Positions 1-9,295 of a stretch of 64,000 nt of DNA are shown here, one piece after another. Numbering within the stretch: the first letter of the stretch is position 1; the number at the start of each line of letters is the position of its first letter. The notes under the pieces were generated by a model. That model saw only the letters and a program-made list of their open reading frames with translations. It made no database searches and had not been told where the DNA came from. The stretch comes from JADJYF01 sp965278995. GTDB taxonomy: Bacteria; Pseudomonadota; Gammaproteobacteria; Ga0077536. The position numbers and the translations under genes are program-made. Location of the stretch: assembly GCA_965278995.1 (NCBI GenBank), contig OZ257136.1:620001-684000 (forward strand), given 5' to 3'.

Positions 1-1
1 G

Positions 2-1333
2 TTGAATGGTGTGACGCGCGACATCTACTCGGAGGGGCTGCAGATCCCGATCTGCAAGCTGTACGAGGAACATGTTCAAAACGAGTTGCTGGTCAAGATC
101 ATCGCGCAAAACGTGCGCGATCCAAACCTTGCCCTCGGCGATCTGCGGGCACAGATCGCGGCGGTGCGTACTGGCGAACGCCGCTTCGAACAGATCCTCG
201 CACGCTACGGCCGGCGCCAGATTGAGGACGCCATGCGCTTCACCATGGAGCGCAGTACAGAGCGGGCGCGGGCCGCGGTGGCGCGCATCCCGGACGGTCG
301 CTACGAGGCGGAGTCTTTCATGGACGGCGATGGGGTGGTGGAACAGCCCATCCCGATCCGCGTCGTTGTCGAGGTCCACGGCGAGGACATGCTGATCGAC
401 CTGAGCGGCATGTCACCCCAGGTGCAGGGATTCTATAACTCGGGCCGCACCGCCGGGCTGTCGGCAGCGCAGGTCGCGTTTACCTGCCTGGTCGATCCGC
501 TGGGGCGTCCTATCAACGACGGTACCTATCGTCCGCTCGAGGTGTGCCTGCCCGATCGCAGCGTCGTCAGTGCGGTCAAGCCGGCGGCCATGCGCTGGTG
601 GATGACCATCCCCATGACGGTGGTCGATACCATCTTCAAGGCGCTGGCGCCGGCCCTGCCGCAAGCGGTTCCGGCCGGCCACCATGCCGACCTTGCCATA
701 GTCGACATGAACGGCACGCATCCACACACGTGTCATTTCTACCGTTGCCTGGGCGGGCTCATCGGTGGCGGCTGGGGTGCCAAGTGGAACGAGGACGGCA
801 TGAACGCGACCATCTGCATCAACGACGGGGATACCCACAATGCGCCGGTCGAGGCCATGGAGGCGCGATATCCGCATATTATCGAGCGCCATGCGCTACG
901 CGAGAATTCGGGCGGAGCCGGGCGTCATCGCGGTGGGCTCGGCGTTATCCAACAGCGCAGGGTCCTCGCCGCGAGCCGTATCAACGCCCAGATCGAACGC
1001 ACGCAGGATGCGCCGTGGGGCCTGTTCGGCGGCCGCGCCGGCAGTGCCAACAAGCTCGAACTGTTGCGCGCCGACGGCAGGCATGAACATTACCCGACCG
1101 GCAAAGTACTCGATGAAGAGCTTGCGCCCGGCGATGCCTACATTCTGTATTCCGGCGGCGGGGGCGGGTATGGCGATCCGTTTGAGCGCGCGCCGGAGCT
1201 GGTCGCGCACGATGTCCGTCAGGGCTACGTATCGGCGGCCGCGGCGGCAGACATTTACGGCGTCGTGCTGGATCCGTTGACATTGGCCGTGGATGACCCT
1301 GCGACGGTACAACGACGCGGGCTTTCGCGTTAA
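2..1333 (+). CDS. hyuB: Hydantoinase/oxoprolinase B-type subunit, 5' end cut by window
   Basis: This is the C-terminal part of a HyuB-type subunit of the ATP-dependent N-methylhydantoinase/5-oxoprolinase/acetone carboxylase family. The open frame enters at the left edge with residues that in this family lie well inside the protein (RDIYSEGLQIP, then LGDLRAQIAA). The 443 codons visible are therefore a truncation made by the window, and roughly 150 N-terminal residues are missing. The Gly-rich C-terminal motif (ILYSGGGGGYGDP) is intact. It is followed 15 bp later by a flavin monooxygenase gene on the same strand. A second, complete hyuB lies at 5723-7696, so the cluster has two B-type subunits. 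The substrate cannot be read from sequence. Confidence 0.85.
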   Translation: MNGVTRDIYSEGLQIPICKLYEEHVQNELLVKIIAQNVRDPNLALGDLRAQIAAVRTGERRFEQILARYGRRQIEDAMRFTMERSTERARAAVARIPDGRYEAESFMDGDGVVEQPIPIRVVVEVHGEDMLIDLSGMSPQVQGFYNSGRTAGLSAAQVAFTCLVDPLGRPINDGTYRPLEVCLPDRSVVSAVKPAAMRWWMTIPMTVVDTIFKALAPALPQAVPAGHHADLAIVDMNGTHPHTCHFYRCLGGLIGGGWGAKWNEDGMNATICINDGDTHNAPVEAMEARYPHIIERHALRENSGGAGRHRGGLGVIQQRRVLAASRINAQIERTQDAPWGLFGGRAGSANKLELLRADGRHEHYPTGKVLDEELAPGDAYILYSGGGGGYGDPFERAPELVAHDVRQGYVSAAAAADIYGVVLDPLTLAVDDPATVQRRGLSR

Positions 1334-1348
1334 CCGGGGAGCAGTGAG

Positions 1349-2548
1349 ATGGAACAGTTCAAGCGGGCCGAAATCCTGACCGGACCATTCGATCCCGGCG
1401 GACAGCCGGAGACGCGTACCGGGCAGCCGATGGAACTCGGTTTTTTTGCCTGGAACATCAAGGGCGGCATGACTGCGTCCAAGGGCGTATTGACGAACCC
1501 CGCCCGCTACCAGGACTTCTGGCACTGGGACCAGGCCAAGCGCCTGGTCCAGCTGGCAGAGCGTGTCGGCTTCGAATATCAAGTGCCGTTCGCGCGCTGG
1601 ATCGGGCAGGGCGGGGCGACCGACTATAACGACAGTAACCTCGATTTCCTGACTTCGGCCGCAGCGACCGCGCCGTTGACCTCGCGGCTTGGCCTGTTCT
1701 CAACGGCTCACGTCACCTACAAGTTTCATCCACTGCACTTCGCCAAGTTCGGCGCAACTATCGATTACATCTCAGGTGGCCGCTGGGGCCTCAACATCGT
1801 CACCGGTTATTCGGCGCGCGAGCAGGCGGCTTTCGGCATCCGCGAACCGATAGCGCACGACGAGGCCTACGCCATGGCCGATGAGTTCACGACCCTGTTG
1901 AAGTACCTGTGGACCGAAGACGAGCGCATCAATTTTGAAGGTCGCTACTATCAATCCTACGGCGGGTTTGTGAGCCCGAAACCGATACGCCAGCCACGCC
2001 CGGTGATCATGAATGCGGGCAATTCCGAGATTGGCGTCGACTTCGCTTGCCGGCAGGCGGACTGGCTGTTTGTCACTGCCCCGACACTGGAAGGGTACAA
2101 GGAGCGCATCGAGCAAGCGCATCGCATTGCGGCGCACTACGGCCGCCGCATTCGCGCCGCCACCATGGTCTACGTCATCCAGGACTACAGCGACGAACGG
2201 GCGCAGGCGACCAAACGCTGGCTGGAAGATGAAGTCGATGCCGAGGCGACCTTGAACTTCATCGAATCGATGAAGCGCATGTCTTATGGCGACGAATTCT
2301 TCCAGGGCGGCGCGGATCGCAGCGATCCTTATGGCGGCGTCGGCAAGGACATGTTTCTGCGCATCGCCCTCGGCATCGGCGCCTGGCAGATCACGGGCAG
2401 CTTCGCCACGGTTGCCGAGCGCATCCGTGAGCTGCACGATGTCGGTATCGAGAGCATCCTGATGTGCTTCTTCGATCCACTGGGCGGTCTGCATCATATG
2501 GAAGACGAAATCCTGCCGCTGCTCAAACGCATGAATCTTCGCAAATGA
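1349..2548 (+). CDS. LLM-class flavin-dependent oxidoreductase (monooxygenase)
   Basis: This 399-residue protein is a bacterial luciferase-like (LLM) flavin monooxygenase, a family that uses reduced FMN and O2 to oxidise sulfonates, sulfones or N-heterocycles. Family features are GRWGLNIVTGYS near residue 145, the segment EFTTLLKYLWT, and the C-terminal FATVAERIRELHDVGIE. The closest familiar relatives are RutA/SfnG/SsuD-type enzymes, but no single one can be assigned. The ATG at 1349 has a purine-rich site (GGGGAGCAG) just upstream. Lying between hyu genes and next to an aldo/keto reductase, it probably catalyses an oxidation or ring-opening step of an N-heterocycle or amide pathway. That role is inferred from context. 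Confidence 0.85.
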   Translation: MEQFKRAEILTGPFDPGGQPETRTGQPMELGFFAWNIKGGMTASKGVLTNPARYQDFWHWDQAKRLVQLAERVGFEYQVPFARWIGQGGATDYNDSNLDFLTSAAATAPLTSRLGLFSTAHVTYKFHPLHFAKFGATIDYISGGRWGLNIVTGYSAREQAAFGIREPIAHDEAYAMADEFTTLLKYLWTEDERINFEGRYYQSYGGFVSPKPIRQPRPVIMNAGNSEIGVDFACRQADWLFVTAPTLEGYKERIEQAHRIAAHYGRRIRAATMVYVIQDYSDERAQATKRWLEDEVDAEATLNFIESMKRMSYGDEFFQGGADRSDPYGGVGKDMFLRIALGIGAWQITGSFATVAERIRELHDVGIESILMCFFDPLGGLHHMEDEILPLLKRMNLRK

Positions 2549-2591
2549 GCCGGTGGCGTGCGCTGCCCGCAACCAGGCTAAAGGGGAATCG

Positions 2592-3680
2592 ATGGCACTT
2601 AATCATTACGTAACACTGGGGAAGTCCGGGCTGCGCGTGAGTCCACTCTGCCTGGGGGCAATGACTTTCGGGGAAGAATGGGGATGGGGCACGAACGTGG
2701 CCGAATCCGAGCTCATCCTCGCGCGCTACTTTGAGCGCGGTGGCAACTTCATCGACACCTCCAACGGCTATACCCTTGGCCACTCCGAGGTGATCATCGG
2801 TGATTACCTCGCGCGCAGTCCGCAACAGCGTGATCGCGTCGTAATCGCCACCAAGTTCTTCACCAACATGTTTCCGGGCGATCCCAATGGTGGCGGCGCC
2901 AGCCGCAAGTCCCTGACGGCAGCCTGCGAGCAGTCGTTGCGTCGTCTCAAGACGAGCTACATCGACCTGTACTGGATGCACATGTGGGACAAGTTCACGC
3001 CGATTGAGGAAACCATGCGCGCGCTTGACGATCTGGTCCAGTCCGGCAAGGTCCGCTATATCGGTTTCTCGGATACCCCGGCGTGGAAGACGGCCCAGGC
3101 GCAGACCATCGCGGCTTACCGCGGGTGGTCTCCCCTGATTGCGCTGCAGATCGAGTATTCGCTCATCGAGCGGACCGTCGAAGGCGAGCTGCTGCCGATG
3201 GCGCGCGAGATGGGTCTGGGGGTGACGCCGTGGAGCCCGCTTCGTGGAGGTGCGCTTTCGGGTAAGTACACTCGCGAGAACGCCGGCCAGGTGCAACCGG
3301 GCCGCGGCGCTCGCGTCACCGCCTATCTCAACGACAAGACGTACTGCATCATTGACGAGCTGGTGCGGATTGGCCGCGATCTGGGTGCGAGCCCGGCAAC
3401 CGTGGCCGTTGCCTGGGTGCAGGCCCGCGCGGGCGTAGGGTCCACGATCATCGGCGCGCGCAGCTGCGATCAGCTCGATCAGAATCTTGCCGCAGCCGAC
3501 TTGGTGCTGGCGGCCGAGCACGTCGCCGCGCTCGATGCCGTCTCGGATCCGGTGCTCAACTTTCCCGCGCCATTCCTCAAAAGCATGGGCAACGCTGTCA
3601 TGCACGCCGGGGCGACGGTGAACGGCGAGCTGTCGGAGCTGTTGCCGCTGTGGCGAAACGTCGGGACGACGCACTACTGA
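2592..3680 (+). CDS. Aldo/keto reductase
   Basis: This is a 362-residue NADPH-dependent aldo/keto reductase with a (beta/alpha)8 barrel. The catalytic tetrad can be read: Asp and Tyr in FIDTSNGYTLGHSE, Lys in IATKFF, and His in LYWMHMWD. The C-terminal part carries the cofactor signature GARSCDQLDQNL. The frame is open upstream to 2553, but the ATG at 2592 follows AAGGGGAATCG and gives the normal N-terminus (MALNHYVTLGKSGLRVSPL), so that start is chosen. It sits between the LLM monooxygenase and hyuA with short gaps, in an apparent operon. It probably reduces an aldehyde or ketone intermediate. The substrate is unknown. Confidence 0.88.
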   Translation: MALNHYVTLGKSGLRVSPLCLGAMTFGEEWGWGTNVAESELILARYFERGGNFIDTSNGYTLGHSEVIIGDYLARSPQQRDRVVIATKFFTNMFPGDPNGGGASRKSLTAACEQSLRRLKTSYIDLYWMHMWDKFTPIEETMRALDDLVQSGKVRYIGFSDTPAWKTAQAQTIAAYRGWSPLIALQIEYSLIERTVEGELLPMAREMGLGVTPWSPLRGGALSGKYTRENAGQVQPGRGARVTAYLNDKTYCIIDELVRIGRDLGASPATVAVAWVQARAGVGSTIIGARSCDQLDQNLAAADLVLAAEHVAALDAVSDPVLNFPAPFLKSMGNAVMHAGATVNGELSELLPLWRNVGTTHY

Positions 3681-3696
3681 GTGACAGGGAATTCCG

Positions 3697-5739
3697 ATGA
3701 CCGTCATGATCGGCGTCGATGTCGGCGGGACGTTCACCGACGTCGTTGCGGTGCGCGATGGTGTTATTCATACCATCAAGGTTCCGACTGACCTGGTCGA
3801 TTCGGCACGCGGTGTGCTGAGAGGCGCAGAGGAAATCGGCGTGGCCGATGCCGACGTCTTCAACCACGCCAGCACGGCTGGCTTGAACGCGCTCCTGACG
3901 CGGCGCCTGCCCAAGGTTGGCCTGCTGTGCACCGAAGGCCATCGCGATATTCTCGATATCGGCCAGAACTGGCGCCCGGCCGAAGCGGTGTCCGATCCGC
4001 GCTGGCGGCGCTCGTTCGGCGATGCGGCGCGGCCCCTTGTTCCGCGCTATCTGCGCCGTGGTCTACGCGAACGCATCATGGCGGATGGGAACGTATTGGT
4101 CGGCCTGGACGAGGTGCAGGCACGCGCGCAGATCAGGGTGCTGGGACGCTGCGCGGTCGAGGGCATTGCGGTGTGCCTGATGAATGCGTACGTGTCCGGC
4201 GTGCACGAGTTGCGCATAGCCGATATCGTTCGGGAAGAGCTGGGCAGCGTGCCCTGCGTCTTGAGCCACCAGGTCTCACCGCTCGCCCGTGAGTACCAGC
4301 GCACGTCGACCACCGTTATCGACACCATGATGGGACTTATCTATCGAGCGTATTCCGAGCGGCTCGATGACGGTCTGCGCGCCCTCGGATTCCGCGGACG
4401 CTGGAACTATGCCGATTGTGCCGCGATGCTGGCGCCGGTCGAGATCGCGATGGCGCGACCGTCCCGGGTGATTTTCTCCGGCCCAGCGGCCGGCACCAGC
4501 GCGTCGGCACATTTCGGCCGTGCGATTGCAGACGGTAACCTGCTGTGCGTCGACGTCGGTGGAACGTCGACGGATGTCAGCGTCGTGATCGATGGTCGGC
4601 CGCTGGTGGATACGCAAGTCGAGCTCGAACACGACATGCTCGTCAGCACGCTGTCGAACCAGATCACGAGTGTCGGCGCGGGCGGCGGCAGCATCGTTCA
4701 TGTCGGCGACAGTGGCGAGATCCGTGTCGGTCCGCAAAGTGCGGGTGCCGATCCGGGGCCGGCCTGTTATGACCGCGGCGGGACTGCGCCGACAATGACG
4801 GATGCGTGCCTGCTGATGGGCATCCTCGACGAGACGCGATTCATGGATGGGCGCAAGCGCCTGGATGCGCAGCGCGCGTGGCAGGCATTCGAAGCGCTGG
4901 ATACACCGCTCAGCATCGAACAACGCATTCAGCACGCCTTCGACATTGGCCTGAACAACATTGCCGAAGGCGTGATCGACATCATCATCCGCAATGGCAT
5001 CGATCCTCGCGAGTACTCGCTCATTGCATACGGCGCGGCGGGGCCGATGCTGTTGCCCGCGTTACTCGATCTGCTGCAGGCGCGACGCGTCGTGGTGCCG
5101 CCTCACCCGGGCCTGTTCTCCGCACTCGGACTGCTCAGCGCCGACATGGTGTTCATGGATAGCCGCAGCCAGTACCTGCCACTGACTGCCGACTCGTCGG
5201 GCGCCGTCAACGCCATCTACGACGAACTTGATGCGCGCGTGCGCGCCCAGGCTGGCGACACTGCGAACGTCGTCGTGCATCGCAGCTTCGACGCCCGCAT
5301 GATCGGGCAGGCCTACGAGACGCCGTTCATCGATGCGCCGACGGGTCGCATCGATGCGGCAGCCGTCGCGCACATGGTCGAGCGCTTCCATACGGTCTAC
5401 GAGCAGCGTTCCGGCAATCGCTTCGCCGAAGTTCCGTTGCAGGCTGTTACGTTCCGCGCCCAGGCAAGCGTTGAGACCGCCAAGGCCACTTTCGCGGTGG
5501 TCGCCGCGAGAGCCCAAGGCCACCCTGAGCCGACACGAACGATCTCGCTGCGCCACTTCGCAACGTCGCCGCCACCGTGTGGCGAGTACGAGCGTGCATC
5601 GCTCGCGCGCGGCGATAAGTTGCGCGGACCGGCCATCGTGCGCGAGCCGCTATCGACGACATTTGTGCCGCCTGCGCACGATCTCGAGGTCGGTGAGTAT
5701 GGCGAGCTGATCATCACCCGGTGTGCGACCGATGCTTGA
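3697..5739 (+). CDS. hyuA: Hydantoinase/oxoprolinase A-type subunit
   Basis: This 680-residue HyuA-type subunit belongs to the N-methylhydantoinase A/5-oxoprolinase/acetone carboxylase beta family. These subunits bind and hydrolyse ATP with an actin-like fold and activate the amide or carbonyl substrate. Phosphate-binding motifs are visible at the N-terminus (GVDVGGTFTDVVAV, residues 4-17) and in the middle (DVGGTSTDVSVV, near residue 285). GAGGGSI and GADPGPACY follow, all typical. The length is normal for a complete subunit. It overlaps the start of hyuB by 17 bp, which supports translational coupling. Together with the adjacent hyuB it should form an A/B complex. Confidence 0.92.
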   Translation: MTVMIGVDVGGTFTDVVAVRDGVIHTIKVPTDLVDSARGVLRGAEEIGVADADVFNHASTAGLNALLTRRLPKVGLLCTEGHRDILDIGQNWRPAEAVSDPRWRRSFGDAARPLVPRYLRRGLRERIMADGNVLVGLDEVQARAQIRVLGRCAVEGIAVCLMNAYVSGVHELRIADIVREELGSVPCVLSHQVSPLAREYQRTSTTVIDTMMGLIYRAYSERLDDGLRALGFRGRWNYADCAAMLAPVEIAMARPSRVIFSGPAAGTSASAHFGRAIADGNLLCVDVGGTSTDVSVVIDGRPLVDTQVELEHDMLVSTLSNQITSVGAGGGSIVHVGDSGEIRVGPQSAGADPGPACYDRGGTAPTMTDACLLMGILDETRFMDGRKRLDAQRAWQAFEALDTPLSIEQRIQHAFDIGLNNIAEGVIDIIIRNGIDPREYSLIAYGAAGPMLLPALLDLLQARRVVVPPHPGLFSALGLLSADMVFMDSRSQYLPLTADSSGAVNAIYDELDARVRAQAGDTANVVVHRSFDARMIGQAYETPFIDAPTGRIDAAAVAHMVERFHTVYEQRSGNRFAEVPLQAVTFRAQASVETAKATFAVVAARAQGHPEPTRTISLRHFATSPPPCGEYERASLARGDKLRGPAIVREPLSTTFVPPAHDLEVGEYGELIITRCATDA

Positions 5740-7696
5740 TCGGAACGCCAGCGAGCCGTCATTGCGCGATATGTCGGAAGACGATTTCGTCGCGCGCTAT
5801 GGTGCCGGGCGCTTCACTTGCGGCGTGTTGGCCAATCGCGGACGTTATGTCGCTGAGCATATCTGCACGGCCCTGCTACATCGCGCGTTCTCGCCCATCA
5901 TCACGTTTTCGCAGGATTTCGTCGGTGCGATCCTCGGGCCGCCCGAACAGGACTACCCGTTGACCGCGGTGAACAAGGGCAACGTGATCTTTCTGGGCTC
6001 CCTGTCGACGGGTGTCCGAACGACGGTACGCGAGTTCGGTCTCGAACGACTCGTGCCCGGCGATGTGCTGATCTGCAACGACCCGTTCCGTGTCGGCAAT
6101 CACGTCAACGACATGTGCTTCATACGGCCGGTATTCCATGCTGGCGAGCTGGTGAGTTTCGTCGTCATTCGCGCGCATCAACTCGATATGGGCGGCACGA
6201 TTCCTGGCGGCTTCTCGCTGATGAAGACCAGCATGTACGAAAATGGCCTGGTGATGAGTCCGCAGCTCATCTTCCATGCCGATGCGCCGGTCAAAGAAGT
6301 CATGCGCACGATTCTCGACAACACGCGCTTCGGTGACACGCTATTGCCGGATTTCTTCACCATCCGCTCCTGCTGTGCGCTCGGTGAACGGCTGATCCAG
6401 GACAGCATCGAGCGCTATGGTGTCGCTGCCTACAAGGGCGCAATCCGCTACAACATCGACGCGGCTGCGGCCGCGATGCGTGATGCGATCGCGACGTTGC
6501 CAGACGGCGAATGGGACGGCGAGGATGCGGTCGACAGCGATGGTCTCGACGCGGACGAACCCTATCGGCTGCACGCGCGGGTGATCAAGCGTGGTCATCG
6601 ACTGGAAGTCGACCTGAGTGGTACCTCCAGGCAGGCCCGCACGTCCTTGAATGCAACAGCGCTCGATGCGCAGACGGCCGTCGCGCTGGCGGTGAAACTC
6701 GTGCTCGATCCGCACACGCCGTTCACCTCCGGGTTGTATCGGGATATCGACGTCATCGTACCGCCGGGCAGTGTGACCAGCGCACGCCCGGACGCCGCGG
6801 TCATGTTCTATTTCGAAGTGCAGTCGGCGCTGGTGAATGCGATCCTGCGCGCGCTGGCGAAGCCGCTCGGTGCGCGCGCCATTGGCGGAGCGTACGGCTC
6901 GACCAATCTGCATACGGGCGCCGGCATCAATCCTGATGGTTCGCCGTGGTTCAGCGCGGCTGAACTCGAAGCGCAGTACGGCGCCTGGGGTGCGACCGAT
7001 GCAGGCGATGGCAACAACCACTCCGGCCTCGCCATGCTGAACATGATCATGCCATCGGTGGAGGAGATCGAACCGCGTGTACCCGCGGTCATTCTTCATC
7101 GCGAATACCTGCCCGACACGGCCGGACCGGGCCGGCATCGCGGTGGCGCTGGCCTGACCAAGCAATCCCTATTCCTGAGTGCAGGGGAGCATTATCTGGT
7201 TCCACTGCATTTTCGCTCCGCGAGCGGCAGTGGCGTCCATGGGGGACGCGACGGGCGGCCAGGCGGCGCGTGGTTGTTCGAAGAGGCGGATACTGACGAC
7301 ACCACGCCGATAGCCGCGTTCAGCATACCCGCACGCGATGATTTTGAAGGTGCGACGGTCATCGCGGGCACTGTCGATCCTCATTCGGGAACATTGGATC
7401 CGCACGGCGAATTCGTCTTCTTCGGCCGCCATCCCGTATGGCGTGAGCGGCGCGGATCGGTGCTCCGCTGGATCACCAACGGCGGGGGCGGATGGGGCAA
7501 CCCACTGGAACGCGATCCGGAGGCGGTACGGCGCGACGTGCGTGACGAGTATGTCTCCATCGAAGGCGCGCGTCGCGATTACGGTGTTAGCATCTGCGGC
7601 GACCCCATCAACGATCCTGAGGGTCTCGTCATCGACCTTAAGGAGACAGAACGGCTGCGACGCGTGCTGGCGGCAGACAAAGGTGCTTCGTCGTGA
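5723..7696 (+). CDS. hyuB: Hydantoinase/oxoprolinase B-type subunit
   Basis: This is a complete HyuB-type subunit (657 residues), partner of the overlapping hyuA. Family signatures include LVPGDVLICNDPFRVGNHVNDM near residue 115, GAYGSTNLHTGAGINPDG in the centre and the C-terminal glycine cluster WITNGGGGWGNP. The annotated ATG overlaps the end of hyuA by 17 bp. The next small gene begins in the GTGA at its stop codon, so the three genes are almost certainly one transcript. It is only distantly similar to the partial hyuB at the left edge, so the cluster seems to carry two non-identical B subunits and, within view, one A subunit. Confidence 0.92.
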   Translation: MRPMLDRNASEPSLRDMSEDDFVARYGAGRFTCGVLANRGRYVAEHICTALLHRAFSPIITFSQDFVGAILGPPEQDYPLTAVNKGNVIFLGSLSTGVRTTVREFGLERLVPGDVLICNDPFRVGNHVNDMCFIRPVFHAGELVSFVVIRAHQLDMGGTIPGGFSLMKTSMYENGLVMSPQLIFHADAPVKEVMRTILDNTRFGDTLLPDFFTIRSCCALGERLIQDSIERYGVAAYKGAIRYNIDAAAAAMRDAIATLPDGEWDGEDAVDSDGLDADEPYRLHARVIKRGHRLEVDLSGTSRQARTSLNATALDAQTAVALAVKLVLDPHTPFTSGLYRDIDVIVPPGSVTSARPDAAVMFYFEVQSALVNAILRALAKPLGARAIGGAYGSTNLHTGAGINPDGSPWFSAAELEAQYGAWGATDAGDGNNHSGLAMLNMIMPSVEEIEPRVPAVILHREYLPDTAGPGRHRGGAGLTKQSLFLSAGEHYLVPLHFRSASGSGVHGGRDGRPGGAWLFEEADTDDTTPIAAFSIPARDDFEGATVIAGTVDPHSGTLDPHGEFVFFGRHPVWRERRGSVLRWITNGGGGWGNPLERDPEAVRRDVRDEYVSIEGARRDYGVSICGDPINDPEGLVIDLKETERLRRVLAADKGASS

Positions 7697-7908
7697 ATTA
7701 TCCCCGCCCCGAAACGCCGACCGTGGCTGTTACCCGCACGCCGGTCGCTGGCCATTGCCCGGAATGCCAGGCGACGGAGCTGAAAGCCTATTCCGTGTTG
7801 TCGGAAGGCGGGTGGTTCGACGTGGTGAAGTGCCAGGCCTGTCTCGCTTCGGTCTCGCGCGTTTCTGACCCCACCGGACCCATCCGCCTGCGGTCGCAAG
7901 CGATCTGA
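7693..7908 (+). CDS. Small zinc-ribbon protein, last gene of hyu operon
   Basis: This 71-residue protein starts with GTG inside the GTGA that also contains the hyuB stop, so it is translationally coupled. Two CxxC pairs (GHCPECQ at about residues 21-27 and VKCQACL at about 51-57) suggest a zinc ribbon. A similar small third subunit (the gamma subunit) accompanies HyuA/HyuB-like subunits in acetone carboxylase, though that protein is longer. A role as a small structural or metal-binding subunit of the hydantoinase/carboxylase complex is plausible but is inferred from position and the CxxC pairs only. Confidence 0.65.
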   Translation: MNYPRPETPTVAVTRTPVAGHCPECQATELKAYSVLSEGGWFDVVKCQACLASVSRVSDPTGPIRLRSQAI

Positions 7909-8148
7909 TCGCTCGCCGCGCGCCTGACGCAGAAAGCCCGATGGCATTTGCTGTTTCACAGCAGTATTGAAACGGCGTCATTTAGCAGCTTCCCGAAGCC
8001 CGCAAAAAATGACACAGGAAGGCCATTACCGCCGCTCGGTGAATAGTGGCCTACAAGTGCAAGGCTTTTGCACTGTGAGCTGCCCCACCGAAAGTCTGGG
8101 AATTACCGTACGACTTCAGCCCCCCGTGCTGTGGCAACTCTCCGCACG

Positions 8149-9015
8149 TCAAATGTCAAAATGAACACTCCACGAAAATGACTTCGGTCGCATTTCTATC
8201 CATTTTCCCTTGTCGCCGCCCGATTGTTGACTAACGAACGTACCATTACGTGAAAATGATAACCTTGCTCCAGCAGCAATTTTCAACACTGCCTCGCTAG
8301 GGATGTCGTCACCGGGTTTGAGATGCCTTTCTTCATTGTCATGAGATATCAGGACTATGCCCCTTATCTTATGCACCGACAGTCCGGGTGGCTCATACAT
8401 GGCTTCGAGGGTGGGCCATTGGGACTCACTTCGACCACGCAACTGCTCGAGAATCTCGTCCGAGATTGGAGCTGGTTCGCCTGAAACCCAGGTGCCGTCC
8501 CGGAGTCCCATTCGAGTACAAAACTCGGAGAAGGTTGGAGCAATCTCGTGCCAGTAGACTTGCGTTGGTCCGGAAACACGGTGTACGTACTCATTGGCGA
8601 CCACGCGAGGGTCAACTGAGCTGGTTCGGTAGTCCATAACCAGCCACAGGTCGTCTCCGATGTCGGCGCCGCCACCGAAACAAACGGCGCATTCCACGTC
8701 GAGAAACGGCAATTCTACGCATTCTTCAGCGGCACTTCCTCGCAGTGTCCTGTAGTTTACCTGGTTGTCAAAAAAATCGTGATCCGCGATCGACATCAAT
8801 GTTGATGTAATCAACTCACGTTCTTGCTGAGATTGCAGTAATTGAATATCCAGTTGCGACAAAAAACGACACTCGGCATAGCAGCTTATTTTTGAAGTAT
8901 CAATGCGGCCGATTGGCCATTTGCCATTCCGCGACAGTACTTCGAGAAGTTCTGGAATGTGATGAACAGACGGAGCGTGTGGAAAATTTCGAATTTCGCC
9001 CGGATCTTTTGCCAT
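8149..9015 (-). CDS. SUKH/SMI1-KNR4-like protein of unknown function
   Basis: This 288-residue protein sits alone on the minus strand between plus-strand genes. The segment WLVMDYRTSSVDPRVVANEY followed by WHEIAPTFSEFCTRMGL resembles the SUKH (SMI1/KNR4) superfamily core, in which an acidic strand-loop precedes a Trp and an aromatic-rich helix. Many SUKH proteins are immunity proteins to contact-dependent or polymorphic toxins. No toxin gene is recognisable next to it, so it could be an orphan immunity gene or a housekeeping SUKH protein. The start is placed at an ATG preceded by GGAGGTCG (reading the minus strand). Codon usage is visibly less GC-biased than in its neighbours, which hints at transfer. 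Confidence 0.6.
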   Translation of the reverse strand: MAKDPGEIRNFPHAPSVHHIPELLEVLSRNGKWPIGRIDTSKISCYAECRFLSQLDIQLLQSQQERELITSTLMSIADHDFFDNQVNYRTLRGSAAEECVELPFLDVECAVCFGGGADIGDDLWLVMDYRTSSVDPRVVANEYVHRVSGPTQVYWHEIAPTFSEFCTRMGLRDGTWVSGEPAPISDEILEQLRGRSESQWPTLEAMYEPPGLSVHKIRGIVLISHDNEERHLKPGDDIPSEAVLKIAAGARLSFSRNGTFVSQQSGGDKGKWIEMRPKSFSWSVHFDI

Positions 9016-9295
9016 GTCGACCTCCAGTGGTCCTTCGCCGTCGCGAAAGCTGTCACGGTCCCCCGCTAAGGGTCAAGACTTATCCGCTATCACCGGGATT
9101 TGATAGTAGCATTTGAGGAAACCTCGTCGTGTGGCGTAAGCTTCCCAGTCAAGTAGGCAGTGCGGTGAAGCAATCGTATCTATCGGTTGGCAACGCTCGG
9201 TGCCAGCCAAATTTCTTCGTTGTCGTATGAGTGAGCGGTGTGCCTTCACACAAACCAGTTTGGTACTTCGATTTTTTATTCAGGAATAGCGAATC

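Noticed and set aside
2523..3737. 404-codon minus-strand frame over the aldo/keto reductase and hyuA start
   Set aside because: It lies antisense to a gene with a complete catalytic tetrad and crosses a gene boundary. No homologous motif is visible.
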